A program made the translations under genes and the position numbers. The notes beneath the pieces are model-generated. The model worked only from the letters and a program-made list of their open reading frames with translations, was not told the origin of the DNA and did no database searches. From the NCBI GenBank assembly GCA_964425695.1, contig CAYRNF010000004.1, positions 124,001 to 188,000 of the forward strand: DNA of 64,000 bases, in the 5' to 3' direction. This document shows positions 17,243-26,449 of the stretch, one piece after another. Each line of letters begins with the position of its first letter. The stretch's first letter is position 1. Source of the stretch: JAKPBU01 sp964425695. Its GTDB lineage: Bacteria > Pseudomonadota > Gammaproteobacteria > Xanthomonadales > Xanthomonadaceae.

Positions 17243-18031
17243 CTACGGCAGGTCCCACGCCGTGCGCAGACGTTCGTATTCGGCCTGGGGCAGCAGCGCG
17301 AACACCGGCCGCGCGTCCGGTGCCAGCCATGCGTACAGGCGCTGCATCGAATCGGGCGCCATCGCCGTGCAGCCCGCCGTGGCCTGCCCGGGCTTGCCCC
17401 ACAGGTGGGCGAAGATGCAGCTGCCCGCGCCCTTTGCCGCGCCCGCGTTGTGTTCGATCACGAAGCCGCTGGCATAGCGCTGGTCGCCCTTGTTGTGCAG
17501 GTCCAGGCGCATCGGCTCGGTGGAGCCCTGCACGGCGGCATCGCCGACCTCGCGCGCGTCCACGATCCGGTTGTAGAGCGGGGAATCCACCACGTCCATG
17601 CACCAGTGGCTGCGCTGCATGGCCGCATAGGGCAGGGCGGTGCGGGCGCTGGGCGCGTAGCCGAACGCGGTGCCGATGGCGAACACGCCCGCCGGCGCGC
17701 GGCCGTCGCCTTCGCGCTTCTGCGGGCCAGCGGCCTGCGCCGGATGCAGGCCCAGGCCCCACCCGCTGCCGCTGCGCCCCACCGTCACCGGCACCGCCAC
17801 CCCGACCTCCCGCCACGCCCCGCGCGCATCGCGCTCGAACGTACGCATCCGGCCGCCGGTCGCGTTCCAGTCCGGGGTGGTGACCAGGACCAGCTGGCGT
17901 GCGGCGTTCCACTCGCGTGCAGCGCCGGATGCATCGGATCGCGCGTCTCCCGGAATGGCGCACCCCGCGAGCAGCGCGGCGGCCATGCAGGCGGCGATCG
18001 GTACGCCCCACCTGCGCCACAGTGACTTCAT
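17243..18031 (-). CDS. L,D-transpeptidase-fold (YkuD-like) lipoprotein
   Basis: A 262-residue exported protein. The signal ends in a lipobox (LLAGC) around residue 24. The catalytic domain carries DLHNKGDQRYASGFVIEHN, CIFAHLWGKPGQATAGCTAM with nucleophile Cys221, and a terminal TAWDLP. This is the distant YkuD branch that includes L,D-transpeptidases and L,D-carboxypeptidase-like proteins acting on peptidoglycan stem peptides or lipoprotein cross-links. ATG at 18031 is preferred over ATG 18043 because GAGG lies 6 bases upstream. The dipeptide epimerase gene ends about 70 bases upstream in the same direction, so the two are probably one operon. Confidence 0.85.
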   Translation of the reverse strand: MKSLWRRWGVPIAACMAAALLAGCAIPGDARSDASGAAREWNAARQLVLVTTPDWNATGGRMRTFERDARGAWREVGVAVPVTVGRSGSGWGLGLHPAQAAGPQKREGDGRAPAGVFAIGTAFGYAPSARTALPYAAMQRSHWCMDVVDSPLYNRIVDAREVGDAAVQGSTEPMRLDLHNKGDQRYASGFVIEHNAGAAKGAGSCIFAHLWGKPGQATAGCTAMAPDSMQRLYAWLAPDARPVFALLPQAEYERLRTAWDLP

Positions 18032-18101
18032 CGCGTGCCTCATGCCGGACGCACCGTTCGTGCCGCCGGAGTATGGCATCGCAGGCGCGCGCGATGCCGC
18101 C

Positions 18102-19202
18102 TCATGCGTCCTGCAGCGGCTCCAGGCCGCGGATCCTGCGCACACCCAGGCCAGGGTTTTCGTTGAGGAGGATGTCGGGGCCGTCGAACCGCGTCCCGCC
18201 TTCGACCGGGTCGAAGCTGGCCAACGACGGCGCGTCGAGATCGATGAAGGCCACGACGTCGGGGCGCGCCGCGGCGACGTGCGCGGCGGCGGCCACCCCC
18301 ACGCTGCTTTCGAGCATGCAGCCCACCATGCAGCGCAGGCCATGCTCCGCGGCGATGTCGGCGATGCGCAGCGCGTTGCCGATCCCGCCGGCCTTCATCA
18401 GCTTGATGTTGAGGATCGACACTGCCCGCCTCCTGGCGAGCTCCAGCGCCTGGTGCGGATCGAACACGCTTTCGTCGGCCATGACCGGCACGTGGATGCG
18501 TTCGCTCACGTACCGCAGGCCGTCGATGTCGTGTGCGGGCACCGGCTGCTCGAGCAGTTCCACAACGACGCCCGCGCGTTCCAGCGCCTGCATGACCTGC
18601 ACCGCATGCGCCGCGTTCCAGCCCTGATTGGGATCCAGTCGAAGCCGCGCTTTTTCGCCGACGGCTGCGTGGATCGCACGCACCCGGTCGACGTCCAGCG
18701 CGCAGTCCTTGCCGAGCTTGACCTTGAGCGCACGGAAGCCAAGGTCCACCGCGCCCAACGCCTGGGCCGCCATGGCATCCACCCCATCGACGCTGATGGT
18801 GGTATCGGTGCACAGCGGGCGTATGTCGCCGCCGAGCATCCGCGCCAGCGGCAGCCCCTCCTGCTGCGCGAACAGGTCGTGAAGCGCCACGTCCACGGCG
18901 GCCTTGGCGCTGCTGTTGCGGGCCATCGCGCCTTGCACCAGGCTCGCCAGGCGCGCGGGAGCGTCCAGCGTTTCGCCCACCAGCAACGGCGCGATGTGTC
19001 CGCGGATCGCCGCGATGATCGAGGCATGCGTCTCGCCGGTGATCGGCGGCGTTGCCGCCGCGCTGCCGTACCCGCACAGGCCACGATCGGTGCGGATGCA
19101 CGCCACTACGTCGTGTACCGCGGTCACCGTACGCAGGGCGGTGCGGAACGGCGTGCGCAGCGGCACGCTCAGCATGGACAACTGGACAGCGGTGATCCTC
19201 AC
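18102..19202 (-). CDS. Dipeptide epimerase (L-Ala-D/L-Glu epimerase type)
   Basis: A 366-residue member of the enolase superfamily (MR/MLE subgroup). It normally racemises the Glu of L-Ala-D-Glu, a murein degradation product, so ordinary peptidases can cleave it. The N-terminal capping domain opens MRITAVQLSMLSVPLRTPFR. The barrel has catalytic KVK in FRALKVKLGKD (second Lys of KxK), metal ligands in RLDPNQGW, LLEQPV and ADESVF, and the opposite catalytic Lys in NIKLMKAGG. The C-terminal VGCMLESSVG and FIDLDAPSL match the epimerase subfamily's substrate loop. It is transcribed divergently from the TonB receptor and followed by the L,D-transpeptidase-fold gene. Confidence 0.9.
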   Translation of the reverse strand: MRITAVQLSMLSVPLRTPFRTALRTVTAVHDVVACIRTDRGLCGYGSAAATPPITGETHASIIAAIRGHIAPLLVGETLDAPARLASLVQGAMARNSSAKAAVDVALHDLFAQQEGLPLARMLGGDIRPLCTDTTISVDGVDAMAAQALGAVDLGFRALKVKLGKDCALDVDRVRAIHAAVGEKARLRLDPNQGWNAAHAVQVMQALERAGVVVELLEQPVPAHDIDGLRYVSERIHVPVMADESVFDPHQALELARRRAVSILNIKLMKAGGIGNALRIADIAAEHGLRCMVGCMLESSVGVAAAAHVAAARPDVVAFIDLDAPSLASFDPVEGGTRFDGPDILLNENPGLGVRRIRGLEPLQDA

Positions 19203-19381
19203 CGGCCCATCTTAGCCGCGCCGCAGCGCAGCATCGCGGTCCCCGGCAAGGCCTGCCGCATACGAATGCGACGGGTGCGTGACAGGGCGTTGACGACATG
19301 CACGGCGCCATGCCCAAATGCGGCTGAGGTGGCGTTCCAGGGGAGGAGTGCACCGATATCTTTCCCGGGGAGGAACCAGGC
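19203..19381. promoter_or_regulatory. Divergent regulatory region, epimerase / TonB receptor
   Basis: This 179-base gap separates the divergently transcribed epimerase and receptor genes and must hold both promoters. A TTGACG hexamer at 19290-19295 is a possible -35 box for the receptor, but I see no good -10 partner. A strong ribosome site (gggaggaa) lies 7 bases before the receptor ATG. Shared control of the two genes is likely but not shown. Confidence 0.45.
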
Positions 19382-22273
19382 ATGCTTCGATCCAGTCGTC
19401 CGGCATTGGCGGGACTGTTCGCGACCCTCCTGTCGACGCTCGCGCTGCCCCTGTCGGCGCAGCAGCCGGCCGCGCCGGCGGCGCAGGCTCCCACCGAGCT
19501 GGACACCGTGTCGGTCACCGGCACGCGCATCAAGCGCACCGACGTGGAGCAGGCGCTGCCGATCACGGTGCTGCAGAAGGACGAGATCGAGAAGCAGGGC
19601 ATCAGCTCGGCCGAGCAGCTGCTGATGTACCTCAACATCGCCGGCAACAGTTCCGACAACCTGGCCAGCAACGCCGGCATCGTCAACGAGGAACAGCGCG
19701 GCAACAACGGCGTGTCCGGCGCCAACCTGCGCGGGCAGGGGGCGGACGCCACGCTGGTGCTGCTCAACGGCCGGCGCGTCGCCACGCATGGCCTGAAAGG
19801 GCGCGCGGTGGACCTCAACTCGATCCCGTTCGCCGCCATCGACCGCGTGGAGGTGCTGCGCGACGGCGCCTCCGCCGTGTACGGCACGGACGCGATCGGC
19901 GGGGTGATCAACTTCATCACCCGCAAGGATTTCCAGGGCGCGCAGACCACGTTCTTCACCGACGTCACCGAAGCCGGCGGCGGCAACATCTACGGCACCA
20001 ACCTGCTGATGGGCGCGGGCGACCTGGACAGCGACGGCTGGAACGGCTTCGTCACCGTGAGCTTCAAGCGCAACGACATCCTGCGCGGCAGCGACCGCGA
20101 CTTCTCCAACACCTTCCAGCCCGACCGCGGCCTGTCGCCGGACACGCGCGGCCCGCCGTTCGCCACCGTGTTCAGCCTCGGCAGCTCCGGCGTCGGCGCC
20201 ACCAGCCTGCTGCGCAACGGCGTGCTGGATCCGGCGGATCCAGCGGTGCGCCAGACGGCGGTGAACATCCTCGACCTGCCCGGCGCCGCAGGCTGCGCGG
20301 CCGGGGGCGACATGATGGGCCCGTACGACCATCGCCTGTGGAGCTCGCCCGCGTCGCGCTTCGCGTGCGCCTGGGACTACCCTGCGGCGGCGGTGATCCA
20401 GCAGCCGAGCGAAAGCGTGGACGTGCTGGGCCGCACGACGATCAAGGTGGGCGACAACCACACCGCGTACTTCGAGTTCACCGGTTCGGAGGTGAACGTC
20501 GCCAAGACGTTCGAGCCCAACCAGCTGTCCTCCAGCACGAGCGCGGCGGCCACCGCGCTGGGCCCGAGCACGTGGTATCCGCGCAACGCGAACACCCAGG
20601 CCACCTACGACGCGATCTACAACGCGCTGGCCGCCTACTTCGGCGCCGCGCAGCTGAACCCGCGCGGCACGCCGATCGCCTACCGCTGGCGCTGCATCGC
20701 CTGCGGCCCGCGCGAGATCCAGACCGAGACGCGTTCGTTCCGGATCCTGGCCGGGCTGGAAGGCACGTTTGGCGACTGGAGCTACGACATCGGCCTGTCA
20801 CGCGGCGCCAGCAGCTCCGAATCGATCCTGGGCAGCGGCTTCCACTACACCGACCAGCTGCGCCAGATCCTGGGCAGCGGCCTGCTCAATCCGTTCCTGC
20901 TGCCCGGCCAGGCGCAGACCCCTGCGGCGATGGCGGCGCTGGAAGCCGCGTCGGCGCGCGGCACGGTGCTGTACGGCGGCACCTCCGTGCTGACCCAGTT
21001 CGATGCGGTGTTTTCCGGCGGCGTGGGACTGGAGCTGCCGGGCGGCGAGATCCAGCTGGCCACCGGCGTGGACCTGCGCCGCGAGGAGTTCAAGTTCGGC
21101 GTGGGCGAAGGCCCGACGCGGCGCCCGGTGTTCAACGCGCCGTTCGACGACACCAACGTGCTGGGCGATGTGAGCCGCGACATCCGCGCGGTGTTCGCGG
21201 AAGCCTACTTCCCCATCGTGGAATCGTTCGACATCACCCTGGCCGGCCGCTACGACCGCTACGACGGCTTCGGCAGCACCACCAACCCCAAGGCGTCGTT
21301 CAAGTGGCAGCCCGTCGACTGGCTGCTGTTCCGCGGCGCGTACAGCACCGGGTTCAAGGTGCCTTCCTTCAACCAGCTGTTCAACGGCGTCACCGAAGTG
21401 CTGTACACCGGCCTGGACCTTGCGGATCCGGCCACGTGTCCGGGCGGCCGCGCCAATCCCAACGTGCCCGGCTGCGAGGTGATCCGCCCCGACGAGCTGT
21501 TCGGCGGCAAGACCGACCTGGAGCCGGAAGAATCCACGCAGAAGAGCTTCGGCGTGGTGTTCGCGCCCACCGCGTGGCTCAACGTGGCGGTGGACTGGTG
21601 GGAGATCGAGCGCGAGAACACGATCCGCTCCGCGGACCGCAACGTGCTGCTGGCCAACTACGACCTGTTCGTGGACAACTTCATCCGCGACGGCAGCGGC
21701 GAGATCGTCGCCATCGACCGCCGCTTCATCAATACCGGCGGCTCGCTGATGCGTGGCATCGAACTGGACGCCAACGCGTTCGGCGAGGTGTGGGGCGGGC
21801 GCTGGAACGTGGGCTTCAACGGCAGCTACATCGACACGTTCCGCACCAAGGCGATCGAGTCGCTGCCCTACGGCGACAACCTGGCCGGCGAATACGTGCG
21901 GTACTTCAACCTGCCGATCCGCTGGAAGCACACGCTCAACCTGGGCTGGCAGCGCGGCGACTGGGCGCACAACCTCACCCAGATCTACCGCGCCGGCTAC
22001 AAGGACGAGCTGCCGGTCAGCGTGGCCAACGGCACCTACGTGCCGCCAGCGTTCGACCCGGACGTGGACAGCTACACCACCTACAACTACAGCCTGAGCT
22101 GGACCGGGATCGAGCGCATGCGGGTGACCGCCGGCATCAAGAACCTGCTGGACACCGATCCGCCCTTCACCGCGCACCAGAACGACTTCGCCGCCGGCGC
22201 CGCCTGGGAACCGCGCATCGCCGATCCGCGCGGACGCGCGTACACGCTGCTGTTCGAGTACACCTTCTTCTGA
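19382..22273 (+). CDS. TonB-dependent outer-membrane receptor
   Basis: A 963-residue receptor. The signal peptide ends near residue 28 (LSAQQ). A TonB-box-like DTVSVTG (about 42-48) precedes the plug (RTDVEQALPITVLQKDEIE, VLLNGRRVATHG, VEVLRDGASAVYGTDAIGGV). About 750 residues of beta-barrel follow, ending in the aromatic C-terminus YTLLFEYTFF recognised by the BAM machinery. The long barrel with RNVLL/ERENT loops is typical of Xanthomonadaceae receptors for carbohydrate or peptide ligands rather than siderophores. The neighbours (epimerase, serine hydrolase, NlpC/P60, VanX) suggest cell-wall peptides as cargo, which is inference. The serine hydrolase gene follows in the same direction after about 120 bases. 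Confidence 0.92.
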   Translation: MLRSSRPALAGLFATLLSTLALPLSAQQPAAPAAQAPTELDTVSVTGTRIKRTDVEQALPITVLQKDEIEKQGISSAEQLLMYLNIAGNSSDNLASNAGIVNEEQRGNNGVSGANLRGQGADATLVLLNGRRVATHGLKGRAVDLNSIPFAAIDRVEVLRDGASAVYGTDAIGGVINFITRKDFQGAQTTFFTDVTEAGGGNIYGTNLLMGAGDLDSDGWNGFVTVSFKRNDILRGSDRDFSNTFQPDRGLSPDTRGPPFATVFSLGSSGVGATSLLRNGVLDPADPAVRQTAVNILDLPGAAGCAAGGDMMGPYDHRLWSSPASRFACAWDYPAAAVIQQPSESVDVLGRTTIKVGDNHTAYFEFTGSEVNVAKTFEPNQLSSSTSAAATALGPSTWYPRNANTQATYDAIYNALAAYFGAAQLNPRGTPIAYRWRCIACGPREIQTETRSFRILAGLEGTFGDWSYDIGLSRGASSSESILGSGFHYTDQLRQILGSGLLNPFLLPGQAQTPAAMAALEAASARGTVLYGGTSVLTQFDAVFSGGVGLELPGGEIQLATGVDLRREEFKFGVGEGPTRRPVFNAPFDDTNVLGDVSRDIRAVFAEAYFPIVESFDITLAGRYDRYDGFGSTTNPKASFKWQPVDWLLFRGAYSTGFKVPSFNQLFNGVTEVLYTGLDLADPATCPGGRANPNVPGCEVIRPDELFGGKTDLEPEESTQKSFGVVFAPTAWLNVAVDWWEIERENTIRSADRNVLLANYDLFVDNFIRDGSGEIVAIDRRFINTGGSLMRGIELDANAFGEVWGGRWNVGFNGSYIDTFRTKAIESLPYGDNLAGEYVRYFNLPIRWKHTLNLGWQRGDWAHNLTQIYRAGYKDELPVSVANGTYVPPAFDPDVDSYTTYNYSLSWTGIERMRVTAGIKNLLDTDPPFTAHQNDFAAGAAWEPRIADPRGRAYTLLFEYTFF

Positions 22274-22392
22274 CCGCCGATGCGCGCGGCGCGCAGCAGG
22301 GCCAGCGTCAGGGCCAGGGCGGAGCAGGCGGCAGGCCAGCGGCCGCCGCGCCGCAGGCGGTGCCACGGGGGCTGGCGGCCTTGACCCGCGCC

Positions 22393-23997
22393 GTGCGCAA
22401 AGCGTCGGTCGCGCTGGGGGCGTTGCTCACCGTGGCCGCCGCCGCGGGGCCCTGCCTTGCTCACGAGCCGGGCGCCAGCCCGGCGCGCGGCGACGATCGC
22501 GCCTTCTTCGACCGCGCCGTGGACGACACGGTGCGCCGCTATCGCCTGCCGGGCATCGCGGTGGGCGTGGTGGTGGACGGCGCGGTGGTGTATCGAGGCA
22601 CGCGCGGCGAACGTGCCTCGGGCAGCGGCCAGGCGATCGATGCCGGCACGCTGTTCAAGATTGCTTCGAATTCGAAGGCGATGACCGCCGCGCTGCTCGC
22701 GCGGCTGGTGGACCAGGGCAAGCTGCGCTGGGACGACCCGGTGGTGAAGCACCTGCCGGATTTCGCCATGCACGATCCCTGGGTCACGCGCGAGATGCAG
22801 GTGCGCGACCTGCTGATCCACAACAGCGGCCTGGGCGCGGGCGCCGGCGACCTGATGCTGTGGCCGGAGCCGAACCTGTTCACGCGGCGCGACGTCATCC
22901 ACGGCCTGCGCCACCTCAAGCCGGCGTATTCGTTCCGCTCGCGCTACGCGTACGACAACACGCTGTACATCGTGGCCGGCGAGGTGGCCGCCGCGGCAGG
23001 CGGCGCGCCGTACGGCGCGTTGCTGCGGCGCGAGCTGTTCCAGCCGCTGGGCATGGGCCGCTGCCAGGCCGGCCGCTGGGAGCGCGAAGCGGTGGGCAAC
23101 GTGGCGCAACCGCATGCCCAGCGCGGCGGGCGCAACGTGCCTACGCGCACGGACGGACTGGTGGTGCCCGACGTGCCGATGACGGCGGCGGGCGGCATCC
23201 GCTGCAGCCTGGACGACATGCTCGCCTGGACGCGCATGTGGCTGCAGCCGGAGCGCGCGGGCCTGCAGGACGGCAGGCCGTGGCTGTCGCAGGCGCAGCG
23301 CGAGGAAGTGTGGAAGGCGCACACGCCCATGCCGCTGACCGCGCGCATGCGCGACTGGGACGGCAGCCACTTCTCGGCCTACGGCTACGGCTGGCGCCTG
23401 ACCGACGTGGATGGCACCTGGAAGGTCTCGCACACCGGGACGCTGGGCGGGATGTATTCCGCGCTGGTACTGCTGCCGGAGAAGAACGCCGGCTTCGTGA
23501 TCCTGATCAACGGCGACGCCGACCAGGCGCGCACGGTGCTGACCCAGGTGCTGGTGAAGCGCTTCAGCGCGCCCGGATCCAAGTCCGGTGTCGACACGTA
23601 TGCGGACCGGCTCGAAGCCGAGCAGGCACGGCAACGCGCCGCGGCGCCCGTGCCGGACACCGCGGCGCGCGTGGCGGCGGGCGCGGCCGACCTGGCCGGG
23701 CGCCTGGGCGTTTATCGCGATCCATGGTTCGGCGAGGCATCGGTGTGCCTGCAGGATGGCCGCGCGGTGTTCAGCGCGGTCAAGTCGCCGAAGATGGTGG
23801 GCGATGTGATGCGCGCCAACGGCCGGCTACTGGTGCAGTGGCGCAGCCCCGACGTGGACGAGGAACCGTGGCTCGCGTTCGACGCTGCGGCAGGCCGGCA
23901 GCCGGCCCGCATGTCCATGACCCGCATCGACCCGGACGGCGACTTCAGCAGCGATTACCAGGACCTCGCCTTCGTGCGCGTCCGCGACTGCCCGTAG
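22393..23997 (+). CDS. Secreted serine hydrolase, beta-lactamase/PBP4-type fold
   Basis: A 534-residue exported enzyme of the class C beta-lactamase/D-aminopeptidase family (PF00144). A signal peptide (MRKASVALGALLTVAAAAGP, cut after LAHEP) fits a GTG start at 22393. TTG at 22381 and further upstream codons in the same open frame are alternatives. Nucleophile Ser92 and Lys95 lie in IASNSKAM, the Tyr-x-Asn triad element in YAYDNTLY, and the third motif is KVSHTGTLGG. The last 120 residues form an extra beta-domain (DUF3471-like, LAGRLGVYRDPWFGEASV). Such enzymes trim D-amino acids or esters from peptides. It is likely cotranscribed with the TonB receptor. Confidence 0.87.
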   Translation: MRKASVALGALLTVAAAAGPCLAHEPGASPARGDDRAFFDRAVDDTVRRYRLPGIAVGVVVDGAVVYRGTRGERASGSGQAIDAGTLFKIASNSKAMTAALLARLVDQGKLRWDDPVVKHLPDFAMHDPWVTREMQVRDLLIHNSGLGAGAGDLMLWPEPNLFTRRDVIHGLRHLKPAYSFRSRYAYDNTLYIVAGEVAAAAGGAPYGALLRRELFQPLGMGRCQAGRWEREAVGNVAQPHAQRGGRNVPTRTDGLVVPDVPMTAAGGIRCSLDDMLAWTRMWLQPERAGLQDGRPWLSQAQREEVWKAHTPMPLTARMRDWDGSHFSAYGYGWRLTDVDGTWKVSHTGTLGGMYSALVLLPEKNAGFVILINGDADQARTVLTQVLVKRFSAPGSKSGVDTYADRLEAEQARQRAAAPVPDTAARVAAGAADLAGRLGVYRDPWFGEASVCLQDGRAVFSAVKSPKMVGDVMRANGRLLVQWRSPDVDEEPWLAFDAAAGRQPARMSMTRIDPDGDFSSDYQDLAFVRVRDCP

Positions 23998-23999
23998 CG

Positions 24000-24239
24000 C
24001 GCGCCGCGCGCCCGATCCCTACCCGCAGCGTGCGCCGCGCGCGCTCGCCCATGCCGCTACGCGCTCCACCCTGTCATCCCGGGCGTAGCGAGGGAGCCGC
24101 TTCAGGGCGCACATCGCCCAGGTAGGTCGCTCGTTGCGCTCGCGACGACACGTGCGCACGGCGCGCGCCGGGCTGGGAACGACAGGGCCGCGTGCGCAGG
24201 GCGTAGCGACGCATCGGACCGCGTGCGCCCGCGATCGAG
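24000..24239. other. Non-coding gap with repeat-like sequence between convergent genes
   Basis: No gene is visible here. The segment around 24070-24160 (gtcatcccgggcgtagcgag and gctcgttgcgctcgcgacga) resembles dispersed intergenic repeats found in many proteobacterial genomes, whose spurious translation gives RYARDD-like peptides. It may also serve as a bidirectional terminator between the serine hydrolase and the NlpC/P60 gene. Confidence 0.4.
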
Positions 24240-25664
24240 TTACTTCAGCGGACGCATGCGGACGATCGCGGTGATGCGGTCGGTCAGCGGCGTGTCCATG
24301 TCCGCGCGCAGCGGCAGCAGCGGCGTCACCGACACCGCGTTGAGCGGGATGCGCTGCAGCGCGCCCTGGGCGTTGACCACGCTGACGCCGTGCACGTCGT
24401 GGATCACCCACGGCTCGCCGCCGTCGCGGCCGATCACCATCATCACGTGCCCGGGGATGTACAGGAGGTCGCCCACCTGCAGCGCACGCAGCGCGGCGGC
24501 GCGTTGCTGCGCGGTGGCGTTCTCCAGGTCGACGCGATCGAACGCGGGGCTGCGCCGCTGGTCGCTGGTGTTGCGCGGCATCACCACGCCCATGCTGCGG
24601 TACACCTCCGACACGAAGCCGCTGCAGTCGCGCCCGTTGTAGTCGTGGCCCCAGCCATAGCGTTCGCCCAGGAACTTGAACGCCTGGCGCAGGATGTTGC
24701 GGCGGGTCAGCGGCAGGGGCGATTGCGCCACGTCGGCCGCGCGCGGCAGCAGCGCGGGCGCGAACGCCAGCTGTCCCTGCGCCGTGCGTACCGGCAGCTG
24801 CACCGGCCAGGCGGCATACGCGAGCTGGCCGTTGATCACCGCGGTGGGCGGCACGTCCGCGAGGTGCGGCACGCGCACGCCCATGTCGAGCTGCAGTTCC
24901 GACAGCGCGGGGTTGTCGGGCACGTGCGCCGTGCGCGCCGTGGCGCCGGTGACGATCAGCTCAGGTTCGCGGCGCACGTAGTCGAACACCTCCTGGCGGC
25001 TGCCTTCGGCGACGGCGTCGCGCTCGATCCAGCCGCTGTACAGCGGGCTGACCACGAACCACCACTTGCGGTCGCGGCTGTCGTGGGCGATGACCACCGG
25101 CGTTCCGGGAAACAGCGCGGTTTCCTGGAAACGGTCGATATCGGTATCGCCCGGCGCGCTGAACACGCGCAGATGCGTGGGAAAGGTGCGCAGGCTGGCG
25201 CGGCGCACCACCAGCCCGTAGCGGGTCACCTGGCCCTGCGGGATCGCGCCCAGGTCCAGGGCATTCATCAGCCGGTCGATCTGGCGGTCGCTGCCTTCCT
25301 TGCCGGCCTCGTCGTACAGCGTGTTGGCCGGACGTTGCGAACGCGCTTCCACCCACGCCTTTACCCGTTCGCCTTCCAGCATCTGCGGCAGCGCTTCGAT
25401 GGCCTGCCACGTGGGGTCCTGGGCGCGCAGCCTCGTGTTCTGAGCGTCGATCTGCGCGGCATCCAGCAGGGGCTGCTCGGGGCGGTCGAGCTTGGCGATC
25501 CAGTGGCCGGCCGTCAGCTGCGCCTGCGACACGCCCAGCGGGTCTGCGGGGGGCAGCGCGATCTCCTGCGCGGCGGCGCCGCCGCACAGCGCGGCGCAGG
25601 CGAGCGCGAACGACAGCAGCAGGCGATGCGGCGACCCGCTGCGGCGAGGCATCCAGAACGACAT
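24240..25664 (-). CDS. SH3 / NlpC-P60 peptidase (gamma-D-Glu-diamino acid endopeptidase-like)
   Basis: A 474-residue exported cysteine peptidase. The signal peptide ends near residue 32 (AAAQE). An N-terminal helical region and two SH3-like segments (RYGLVVRRASLRTFPTHLRVF near 155; PLYSGWIERDAVAEGS near 215) precede the NlpC/P60 domain at about 325-440. Catalytic Cys347 is in YNGRDCSGFVSEVY and His in YIPGHVMMVIG. This layout matches YkfC-type enzymes that cut between gamma-D-Glu and the diamino acid in murein peptides. ATG 25664 has GGAGA 6 bases upstream. It is divergent from the VanX-type dipeptidase gene, which starts only 45 bases away. Confidence 0.88.
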   Translation of the reverse strand: MSFWMPRRSGSPHRLLLSFALACAALCGGAAAQEIALPPADPLGVSQAQLTAGHWIAKLDRPEQPLLDAAQIDAQNTRLRAQDPTWQAIEALPQMLEGERVKAWVEARSQRPANTLYDEAGKEGSDRQIDRLMNALDLGAIPQGQVTRYGLVVRRASLRTFPTHLRVFSAPGDTDIDRFQETALFPGTPVVIAHDSRDRKWWFVVSPLYSGWIERDAVAEGSRQEVFDYVRREPELIVTGATARTAHVPDNPALSELQLDMGVRVPHLADVPPTAVINGQLAYAAWPVQLPVRTAQGQLAFAPALLPRAADVAQSPLPLTRRNILRQAFKFLGERYGWGHDYNGRDCSGFVSEVYRSMGVVMPRNTSDQRRSPAFDRVDLENATAQQRAAALRALQVGDLLYIPGHVMMVIGRDGGEPWVIHDVHGVSVVNAQGALQRIPLNAVSVTPLLPLRADMDTPLTDRITAIVRMRPLK

Positions 25665-25709
25665 GGCGTCTCCGTGTTGCGTGCAGGGCATCGAGGATAC
25701 TATCGGGCG

Positions 25710-26441
25710 ATGCGGCCCTGGACTGTCTGTCGCCCGTTCCGCCACGGCGCGCCCGTGCTTGCCGCCGCGCTGTGCGGCGCCTGCGCGGCCACGCCGCCGG
25801 TGCGCGTGTCGGGCGCGGCCGATGCGCAGGCCGCGGGCATGGTGGACGTGGCCACGCTCGCGCCCACGCTGCGCGTGGACATGCGCTACGCCGGCAGCGA
25901 CAACTTCGTGGGCGCGCCGGTGCGCGGTTACGAGGCGCCGCGCTGCTACCTGCTGGCGCCGGTCGCCGCGGCCCTGTCGCGCGTGCAGGCCAGCCTGCAG
26001 GCGCAGGGGCTGTCGCTGGTGGTGTACGACTGCTACCGGCCCGTGCGCGCGGTGCGTCACTTCGTGGAATGGGCCAACGACTCCGCCGACCAGCGCACCA
26101 AGGCCACGTACTACCCGCGCCTGGACAAGTCGCATCTGCTCGGCGACTACATCGCCGAAAGCTCGGGCCACAGCCGTGGCGCCACGGTGGACGTGGGCCT
26201 GTTGCGCTGCGACCGCGCCGCACGCTGCGAGGCGCTGGACATGGGCACCGGTTTCGACGTGTTCGATGCGCGCGCCAACACCGACTCGCCGGAGATCGCT
26301 CCCGGGCAGCGCGCGCATCGCCAGCGCCTGCTGCAGGCGATGCGCGCCGAAGGATTCCAGAACTACCCGCTGGAGTGGTGGCACTACACGCTGCACCCGG
26401 AACCCGCGCCGCGGGTCGCCCACGACTTCCCCGTACGTTGA
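25710..26441 (+). CDS. D-alanyl-D-alanine dipeptidase (VanX/DdpX type), lipoprotein
   Basis: A 243-residue zinc peptidase of family M15D. The hydrophobic N-terminus ends in a lipobox-like LCGAC, so the enzyme should be anchored in the periplasm. The active-site motifs are complete: YDCYRPVRAV (Arg that stabilises the transition state), SGHSRGATVDVGL with zinc ligands His154 and Asp161, and PLEWWHYTL with catalytic Glu222 and zinc ligand His225. It hydrolyses free D-Ala-D-Ala. Without vanH/vanA/vanS/vanR nearby, the context is nutritional recycling of cell-wall peptides, not vancomycin resistance. Confidence 0.92.
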   Translation: MRPWTVCRPFRHGAPVLAAALCGACAATPPVRVSGAADAQAAGMVDVATLAPTLRVDMRYAGSDNFVGAPVRGYEAPRCYLLAPVAAALSRVQASLQAQGLSLVVYDCYRPVRAVRHFVEWANDSADQRTKATYYPRLDKSHLLGDYIAESSGHSRGATVDVGLLRCDRAARCEALDMGTGFDVFDARANTDSPEIAPGQRAHRQRLLQAMRAEGFQNYPLEWWHYTLHPEPAPRVAHDFPVR

Positions 26442-26449
26442 GCCACGCG

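Noticed and set aside
19318..23997. A single 1559-codon open frame suggesting a TonB-receptor/serine-hydrolase fusion
   Set aside because: The first two thirds are an out-of-frame shadow of the receptor (Arg/Gln/Gly-rich, no domain). Only the part after about 22380 is real and encodes the serine hydrolase with its own signal peptide.
24060..24165. Possible small gene translating to RYARDD-like peptides
   Set aside because: This is the typical spurious translation of a dispersed intergenic repeat. There is no ribosome site and no codon bias.
25710..26441. VanX-type gene as part of a glycopeptide-resistance operon
   Set aside because: No vanH, ligase or vanRS genes are nearby. The neighbours are murein-peptide enzymes, so recycling is the better reading.
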